A DNA stretch of 11,015 nucleotides. It comes from Octadecabacter sp. Lineage in GTDB: Bacteria; Pseudomonadota; Alphaproteobacteria; Rhodobacterales; Rhodobacteraceae. Positions 7,500 to 11,015 of this stretch are shown piece by piece; position 1 is the first letter of the stretch; every line of letters starts with the position of its first letter. Location: assembly GCA_003533975.1 (NCBI GenBank), contig DQCL01000276.1:1-11015 (forward strand), read 5' to 3'. The position numbers were made by a program, and so were the translations under genes. The notes under the pieces are model-generated. The model saw only the letters and a program-made list of their open reading frames with translations, had not been told where the DNA came from and did no database searches.

Positions 7500-8696
7500 T
7501 TATTGCCCAGCGCCGTATCGTTCTGCCCAATCATCCGCAATGCGAGTCATCCAGCTTGGGTGTGGTTCTGCCTGAACAGAGCCTAATTCAGCGGGTGAAA
7601 GTGTAGCGATACCCAGTTCGAGCGCATCAAATACTGCGCGATCGTCAGTTGTTAGTGCATCCATGTTCAGCACGGTTCCATAGCCCAACACATTAGGGTC
7701 CTGAGCTCGTGCTTGCGCTTCAGGGGACATTAAGAAATTCGCGACGACCATGGCACCGGCGGCCGAACCAGAGTTGTAGGGAATCGCCACGAATGAAGCA
7801 TTGCCGATAGTCCCACCATCAAGAACGAAAGTGCGCACTGTATCTGGGAGTTGGTCGTTGGCGATTGCGGCTGTTGCCTCACCCGGGCTGAAAGAAATCG
7901 CAAGATCAACTTCACCATCTGCAATCAGCTGCAATTGCGCTGGGCCGGTTGCTGGGTATGCGCGGCCTTCGCGCCACAACGTCGGAGTAAGTGCATCGAG
8001 GTAATCCCACAAAGGCGCAGTCACTTCAGCGTAGTTCTCGTCCGTTGCTTCGGTTTGCAAAACAGCAGGATCATCCAACAGATCAACGAGCGCCTGCTTC
8101 AGGAAAGTTGTCCCGAGGAAATCAGGTGGTTGGGGGTAGGTGAAACGGCCTGGGTTGGCGTTGGACCATTCAAGAATAGCGGCCATGTCGGGCTGTGGTT
8201 CCATGTCGGCGGTGTCATACATGAATACGACCTGCGCCATCGCCCACGGAGATTCGTACCCTTCAACCGGAACAGTAAAGTCAGTTTGAACGGTCTTGCC
8301 TTCGCTATCGACCACAGCCCAGTTTGGAAGTTGTTCAGCAAACGGCCCAAACAACAATTCAGCGTCTTTCATAGCGGCGAAGTTGGACCCGTTGATCCAG
8401 ATCATATCGATCGCACCATCATCGTCTTCGCCTGCTTGTTTTTCGCTCAACACGCGGGTCACGGCATCTGCGGTGTCAGTTAGCTTCACATGCTCCAGCG
8501 TCACGCCGTAGTCTTCCATCACGCGATCACCGACCCACGAGATGAAGTCGTTTGTGGTGGTCGAGCCACCCCAAGCGTTCCAATAAACTGTTTGGCCGTT
8601 TGCCTCGATTGTAACGGCGTCCCAATCTGACAGATCAGGGTTGGCAAATGCGAAAGTAGGGGCCGCAAATGCAGCAACCAGAGCGAGGTATTTCAT
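7500..8696 (-). CDS. ynjB: Periplasmic solute-binding protein YnjB of an ABC importer
   Basis: A 398-residue exported protein. The signal peptide spans residues 1-18, with likely cleavage at AFA/NP. The mature part resembles E. coli YnjB as I remember it: QTVYWNAWGGSTTTNDFISW near 35-54, IDMIWINGSNF at 96-106, LPNWAVVDS at 123-131, ESPWAMAQ at 148-155, and FTYPQPPDFLGT near 175-186, plus RVTAPLW-type and AEPHPSWM blocks further on. The open frame continues upstream to 9053 through the ynjF gene in another frame, but only the ATG at 8696 gives a signal peptide and a good Shine-Dalgarno (GAAGGAAG, 8701-8708). That ATG overlaps the ynjF stop as TAATG. The ligand is unknown; the wider family includes thiamine-, iron- and polyamine-type binding proteins. 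Confidence in the family is high, in any ligand nil. Confidence 0.93.
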   Translation of the reverse strand: MKYLALVAAFAAPTFAFANPDLSDWDAVTIEANGQTVYWNAWGGSTTTNDFISWVGDRVMEDYGVTLEHVKLTDTADAVTRVLSEKQAGEDDDGAIDMIWINGSNFAAMKDAELLFGPFAEQLPNWAVVDSEGKTVQTDFTVPVEGYESPWAMAQVVFMYDTADMEPQPDMAAILEWSNANPGRFTYPQPPDFLGTTFLKQALVDLLDDPAVLQTEATDENYAEVTAPLWDYLDALTPTLWREGRAYPATGPAQLQLIADGEVDLAISFSPGEATAAIANDQLPDTVRTFVLDGGTIGNASFVAIPYNSGSAAGAMVVANFLMSPEAQARAQDPNVLGYGTVLNMDALTTDDRAVFDALELGIATLSPAELGSVQAEPHPSWMTRIADDWAERYGAGQ

Positions 8697-9313
8697 TAGT
8701 CTTCCTTCATTGTAAAAACGCGCCGAGCGGCGAAGAGGCGAAGCGTTGCTGTGGCAAAACACAACAACCCGAATATCCAAGCGAGAACCGCAAAAGATGT
8801 CGGGAACAGGCAAAGCAGGACAAAGAACCCAATGGTTTCCGTGCCCTCCAAAAGCCCGTTGGAGAAATAGAGGGATTTTACACCTTGCGCGGATGTTTCT
8901 AGCCCGCGCTTTTCCGCAAGGATTGCGTAACCTAGAAAGCTGGTTCCGTTGAAATAGAAGCTCATCAACAAGAACGCGCCCGCGATAGCGTTTGCAGACG
9001 GGTCCAGCACTACGAAAGCGAATGGAATAGCGCCATAAAACAGAAAATCGCACGTGATATCGAGGTAACCTCCGAAATCTGTGGTCTTGGATGCGCGTGC
9101 AACGGCGCCGTCTAATCCGTCGGAAATTCGCGATGCGAGAAGTGGTATAAGTGCTAGGAGCGGTTGGCCAATCGCAATCATTGCTGCGGCTATAATACCG
9201 AGAACGAGACCCGTCAGTGTAACGCCATCAGCGGTCGCACCACGCGCCGCCAAGGTCTTACCTAACGCATTTAGCGGTGGGTCGATCAATTTTCGTGCGG
9301 TTGCGTCCAGCAT
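8696..9313 (-). CDS. ynjF: CDP-alcohol phosphatidyltransferase family protein YnjF
   Basis: A 205-residue integral-membrane enzyme with about six hydrophobic segments. The family transfers an alcohol onto a CDP-linked lipid or alcohol, releasing CMP, at the inner membrane. The active-site block at about 69-90 reads DGAVAR-x7-GGYLD-x3-D and holds every acidic residue expected of the family; the spacer after AR is seven residues where E. coli PgsA has eight. E. coli YnjF, as I recall it, shares this spacing, the length, and the later EGTETI block. The start ATG at 9313 has GAGAGG at 9318-9323; an upstream TTG (9325) is less likely. It is first in the ynjF-B-C-D run and overlaps ynjB by TAATG. 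In E. coli ynjF lies after ynjBCDE, so the association with the transporter is kept while the order differs. The alcohol acceptor is unknown. Confidence 0.9.
   Translation of the reverse strand: MLDATARKLIDPPLNALGKTLAARGATADGVTLTGLVLGIIAAAMIAIGQPLLALIPLLASRISDGLDGAVARASKTTDFGGYLDITCDFLFYGAIPFAFVVLDPSANAIAGAFLLMSFYFNGTSFLGYAILAEKRGLETSAQGVKSLYFSNGLLEGTETIGFFVLLCLFPTSFAVLAWIFGLLCFATATLRLFAARRVFTMKED
8701..8708 (-). promoter_or_regulatory. Shine-Dalgarno deciding the ynjB start
   Basis: GAAGGAAG on the minus strand, four bases before the ATG at 8696-8694 and inside the last codons of ynjF. It fixes the start at the signal peptide and rules out the long N-terminal extension into ynjF. Confidence 0.7.
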
Positions 9314-9340
9314 AGGGCCTCTCAAGTGTTCGAAGAGAGT

Positions 9341-9390
9341 TGTGACCTAAGCGTTCTGTTCGCACAATCGCCCTGACACGAATGTGACCA
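9341..9390. promoter_or_regulatory. Repeated TGTGACC boxes upstream of ynjF
   Basis: TGTGACC occurs at 9341-9347 and again at 9384-9390, in the same orientation and 43 bp apart, about four helical turns. Both lie between the cytochrome terminator and the ynjF start, the only place for a ynjFBCD promoter. They could be half-sites for a regulator. No convincing -35/-10 pair was identified, so this is tentative. Confidence 0.25.
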
Positions 9391-9406
9391 ATAACAGAGG
9401 TTTGAA

Positions 9407-9434
9407 ATAAAAAGGGCCGCGCAGTGCGCAGCCC
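9407..9434 (-). terminator. Intrinsic terminator after the cytochrome c gene
   Basis: Read on the minus strand, GGGCTGCGC-ACT-GCGCGGCCC forms a nine-pair stem (one T-G wobble) with a three-base loop. A run TTTTTATT follows directly. It begins about 38 bases after the cytochrome stop and separates that gene from ynjFBCD, implying a separate ynjF promoter in 9314-9406. Confidence 0.9.
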
Positions 9435-9472
9435 AATTCCTGTATCGTTTTCAGTATGCGATCTTTGAACGC

Positions 9473-9916
9473 TTATTCAGCCGCTGAGAATGTCGCGAGG
9501 AATGCAAACATGTCGAGCGCGTCTTGTTCGTTACGAACGCGATAGGCCATTTTGCCGCGCGCGCGGTCGTTTTCAAGTGCTTCACGCAGCCATGAAGTTG
9601 GGTCTTGGACATAGCTCGCGAATGCTTCTTCGGTCCAGACGGCCCCACTTTCACCCAATTCTACGATGGAATCGCCATACCGAAATCCCTCGACTGCGCC
9701 GAGCTGGCGCCCTGCGATACCATAGAGGTTAGGGCCTGTACGTGCGTTGCGTCCGGCGAGAACTTCGCCGTCAGCATCTGCCACAACGTGGCAAGCTACG
9801 CATTGGCGGCTGAACTGTCGTTCGCCGGCTTCAGCGTCACCTGTAGCCGCGTGGCCATCAGCAAACACGGGCGTTGAAAGGAGCGCCGTTGCTGCGGCGA
9901 GAATAAATTTGGACAT
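9473..9916 (-). CDS. Small exported class I cytochrome c
   Basis: A 147-residue periplasmic electron carrier. The signal peptide spans residues 1-19 (cleavage likely after PVFA), followed by a short DGHA-rich linker. The heme attachment site CVACH is at 39-43, so Cys39 and Cys42 bind heme and His43 is the proximal ligand. TGPNLYGIAGR at 60-70 is the usual loop after the heme site. The distal ligand is probably Met123 in GKMAYRVR, followed by a C-terminal helix (EQDALDMFAFLATF). The ATG at 9916 has AGGGAG at 9923-9928; the open frame extends to 9949, but without a signal peptide at that N-terminus. It resembles the soluble c2/c552-like cytochromes of Rhodobacteraceae. Redox partners are not in the window. 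It is divergent from idi and closed by a strong terminator, so it is probably monocistronic. Confidence 0.93.
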   Translation of the reverse strand: MSKFILAAATALLSTPVFADGHAATGDAEAGERQFSRQCVACHVVADADGEVLAGRNARTGPNLYGIAGRQLGAVEGFRYGDSIVELGESGAVWTEEAFASYVQDPTSWLREALENDRARGKMAYRVRNEQDALDMFAFLATFSAAE

Positions 9917-10171
9917 AGGAATCTCCCTAGCGTCTATTGAAGGCGGCACCTGCCGCTGTGAGGCAGAAACTAACCCTTTCGCCAGTACCGTCCAGCGGAA
10001 TAAGCGCTAGATCGCTGATATGCGGTAACATGCCGCGCTCATGTCCTTGGCGGTTTCGCTTGCAGAACGTAGCGTGCATGAGGTGAATACATGAGGCATA
10101 CATACTTCAAAATACCGAAAGGCAGCTTCAGTGGGCCCGATTAGAACAAAAATGCAGTGGAACAGTGCCAG
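9917..10171. promoter_or_regulatory. Divergent promoter region between cytochrome c and idi
   Basis: A 255-base gap from which the cytochrome (minus) and idi (plus) are transcribed in opposite directions, so both promoters should be here. Besides the dyad at 9943-9956, CATGAGG is repeated at 10077-10083 and 10090-10096 (13-base period), with an inverted CTCATG at 10038-10043. No core promoter could be assigned with confidence. Confidence 0.5.
9943..9956. promoter_or_regulatory. Dyad in the cytochrome c leader
   Basis: GCGGCA-CC-TGCCGC, a perfect six-base inverted repeat around two bases, about 27 bases before the cytochrome ATG. It could be an operator or a leader hairpin. This is a description only; no regulator can be named. 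Confidence 0.3.
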
Positions 10172-10690
10172 ATGACGATGATTCCAGCATGGGTTGACGG
10201 GGTTCTAACTCCTGTGGAAAAACTGGAAGCCCATCAAAAAGGCATCCGACACAAAGCCGTGTCTGTTTTCGTGATGGATGGAACTTCGGTGCTGATCCAG
10301 CGCCGTGCACTATCGAAATACCACACACCCGGATTGTGGGCGAATACCTGTTGTACGCACCCACATTGGGACGAAGACCCTAGGGTTTGTGCGGTACGTC
10401 GACTTAAGGATGAACTTGGCATCGAAGGCTTGTCACCTACGCATCGCGAGCAGATCGAATATCGTGCAGATGTTGGTGGTGGGTTGATCGAGCATGAAGT
10501 CGTTGACCTGTTCGTTGCACAGACGAGCAAGGAAGCCCTTGATTTGAGCCTCAATCCGGACGAAGTCGCTGAAACCCGTTGTACGGACATCTACGATCTC
10601 GCGAGCCAAGTCACCCGTGAGCCAAATCAGTATACTCCATGGCTAAAGATCTATTTGGCTGACCATTTGGATCTCGTGATCACGAGCTAA
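10172..10690 (+). CDS. idi: Isopentenyl-diphosphate delta-isomerase, type I
   Basis: Interconverts isopentenyl and dimethylallyl diphosphate, supplying carotenoid, quinone and, where present, bacteriochlorophyll synthesis. It is a 172-residue Nudix-fold cytoplasmic enzyme. Visible: HKAVSVFVMDG at 27-37, the catalytic block ANTCCTHPHW at 57-66 with the active-site cysteine (Cys60/61) and metal-binding His63, the Nudix-like RRLKDELG at 76-83, and IEHEVVDLF at 106-114 with catalytic and metal-binding glutamates. It ends in TPWLKIYLADH, typical of alphaproteobacterial Idi. The open frame begins at a GTG (10157) without a Shine-Dalgarno. The ATG at 10172, preceded by a modest GTGGAA at 10157-10162, gives the usual MTMIPAWVDG start, though 10178 is also possible. 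The gene stands alone; other isoprenoid genes are not in the window. Confidence 0.95.
   Translation: MTMIPAWVDGVLTPVEKLEAHQKGIRHKAVSVFVMDGTSVLIQRRALSKYHTPGLWANTCCTHPHWDEDPRVCAVRRLKDELGIEGLSPTHREQIEYRADVGGGLIEHEVVDLFVAQTSKEALDLSLNPDEVAETRCTDIYDLASQVTREPNQYTPWLKIYLADHLDLVITS
10673..10686. repeat. 14-bp perfect palindrome at the 3' end of idi
   Basis: CTCGTGATCACGAG overlaps the last codons of idi, just before the TAA. It could act as a weak hairpin at the transcript end, but no U-run follows, so I do not call it a terminator. No other terminator for idi is visible before the opposing transposase frame. Confidence 0.5.
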
Positions 10691-10697
10691 CACAACG

Positions 10698-11015
10698 TTA
10701 TGAAGATGCACCACGGGCCAACATCCAAGTGTCCAATTCTGAGTGGCGGCGGCGTGGATTGTAGAAGCCGTTGATGTATTCCACTGCACGGCAATGGTTT
10801 GCTTGCAAACCATGAGAGTGGGAGATCGCCATCTCAGCCTGTCGCCGTGTTTCCCATGAATGCCGCCAGATCAGTTCTGCTTTGATGGTTTTGAAGAACG
10901 TCTCGACCGCTGCATTGTCGTAGCAATTGCCCTTCCCGCTCATCGATGCCTTAAAGCCGTTCCTGCGCAAGATCTTCTGATAGTCGTGCGAACAGTATTG
11001 GCTACCGCGATCCGT
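10698..11015 (-). pseudogene. IS3-family transposase OrfB, 3' part, partial and altered
   Basis: The frame is open from the right edge of the window. It begins TDRGSQYCSHDYQKILRRNG, then GKGNCYDNAAVETFFKTIKAEL, then YINGFYNPRRRHS: the rve integrase core of IS3-family OrfB, with the second DDE aspartate in TDRGSQY and the glutamate in VETFFKTIK. The 5' part lies beyond the window. Two oddities: about 13 extra residues (SHSHGLQANHCRAV) sit between QAEMAI and YINGFY, where relatives have one or two residues, and they are encoded by a foldback sequence at 10781-10821. The end also departs from the family: after RRRHS it reads ELDTWMLARGASS instead of the usual ALG-K-SP block. The copy is probably decaying, though the insert keeps frame. 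It stops seven bases from the idi stop, convergent. Confidence 0.85.
10781..10821. repeat. 41-bp foldback repeat inserted in the transposase frame
   Basis: Outer arms CCACT/AGTGG and inner arms ATGGTTTGC/GCAAACCAT (10794-10813, two-base loop) form a hairpin with an asymmetric bulge of eight against three bases. It coincides with the extra residues in the transposase and adds close to 39 bases, a multiple of three. It looks like a small REP- or MITE-like palindromic repeat. No other copy was seen in the window, so its repetitive nature is inferred. Confidence 0.55.

Noticed and set aside
8050..8065. A second partial match (GGTTTGCAA) to the foldback repeat core
   Set aside because: No inverted partner and it sits in conserved ynjB coding sequence; chance similarity.
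8697..9053. N-terminal extension of the YnjB frame
   Set aside because: It lies wholly within ynjF in another frame, is rich in Arg and Cys, and would hide a good signal peptide; the ATG at 8696 has a strong Shine-Dalgarno.

Overview
The window looks like part of a chromosome from a marine Rhodobacteraceae (Roseobacter-group) alphaproteobacterium. This rests on protein character (Idi, MsrBA, the small c-type cytochrome), moderate G+C by eye, and IS3-type remnants. No rRNA, tRNA or CRISPR is visible, so the taxonomic call is inference.

Layout, left to right. (1) 37-1683, minus: a Cys-type sulfatase/phosphonate monoester hydrolase. (2) 1649-2141: a scar with no intact gene. It holds a short minus-strand open frame that looks like the 3' end of a lost gene, then a ~33-codon plus-strand relic of an IS3-family integrase domain. 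(3) 2142-3091, plus: msrB-msrA, translationally coupled by a TAATG overlap. (4) 3092-5086, minus: a lone HyuA-type hydantoinase/oxoprolinase family protein whose stop abuts the msrA stop with no base between. (5) 5160-9313, minus: four tightly packed genes, transcribed ynjF (CDP-alcohol phosphatidyltransferase), ynjB (periplasmic binding protein), ynjC (double-length permease), ynjD (ATPase). These correspond to the poorly characterised E. coli ynjBCD/ynjF genes. (6) 9473-9916, minus: an exported small class I cytochrome c, followed by a clear intrinsic terminator at 9407-9434. (7) 10172-10690, plus, divergent from the cytochrome: isopentenyl-diphosphate isomerase idi. (8) 10698-11015, minus: the 3' part of an IS3-family transposase running off the right edge, with a ~41-bp foldback repeat apparently inserted in frame.

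Functionally, MsrA and MsrB together repair both epimers of methionine sulfoxide. Idi feeds isoprenoid synthesis. The cytochrome is a periplasmic electron carrier. The most interesting unit is ynjF-ynjB-ynjC-ynjD: a complete ABC importer co-operonic with an integral-membrane enzyme of the family that transfers an alcohol onto CDP-diacylglycerol. This suggests import of a small alcohol or phospho-alcohol that becomes a lipid head group. I know of no established substrate. The hyuA gene lies 73 bp downstream on the same strand and may be co-transcribed.

Several gene starts given here are shorter than the longest open frame, because an ATG with a good Shine-Dalgarno and, for exported proteins, a signal peptide lies inside it.
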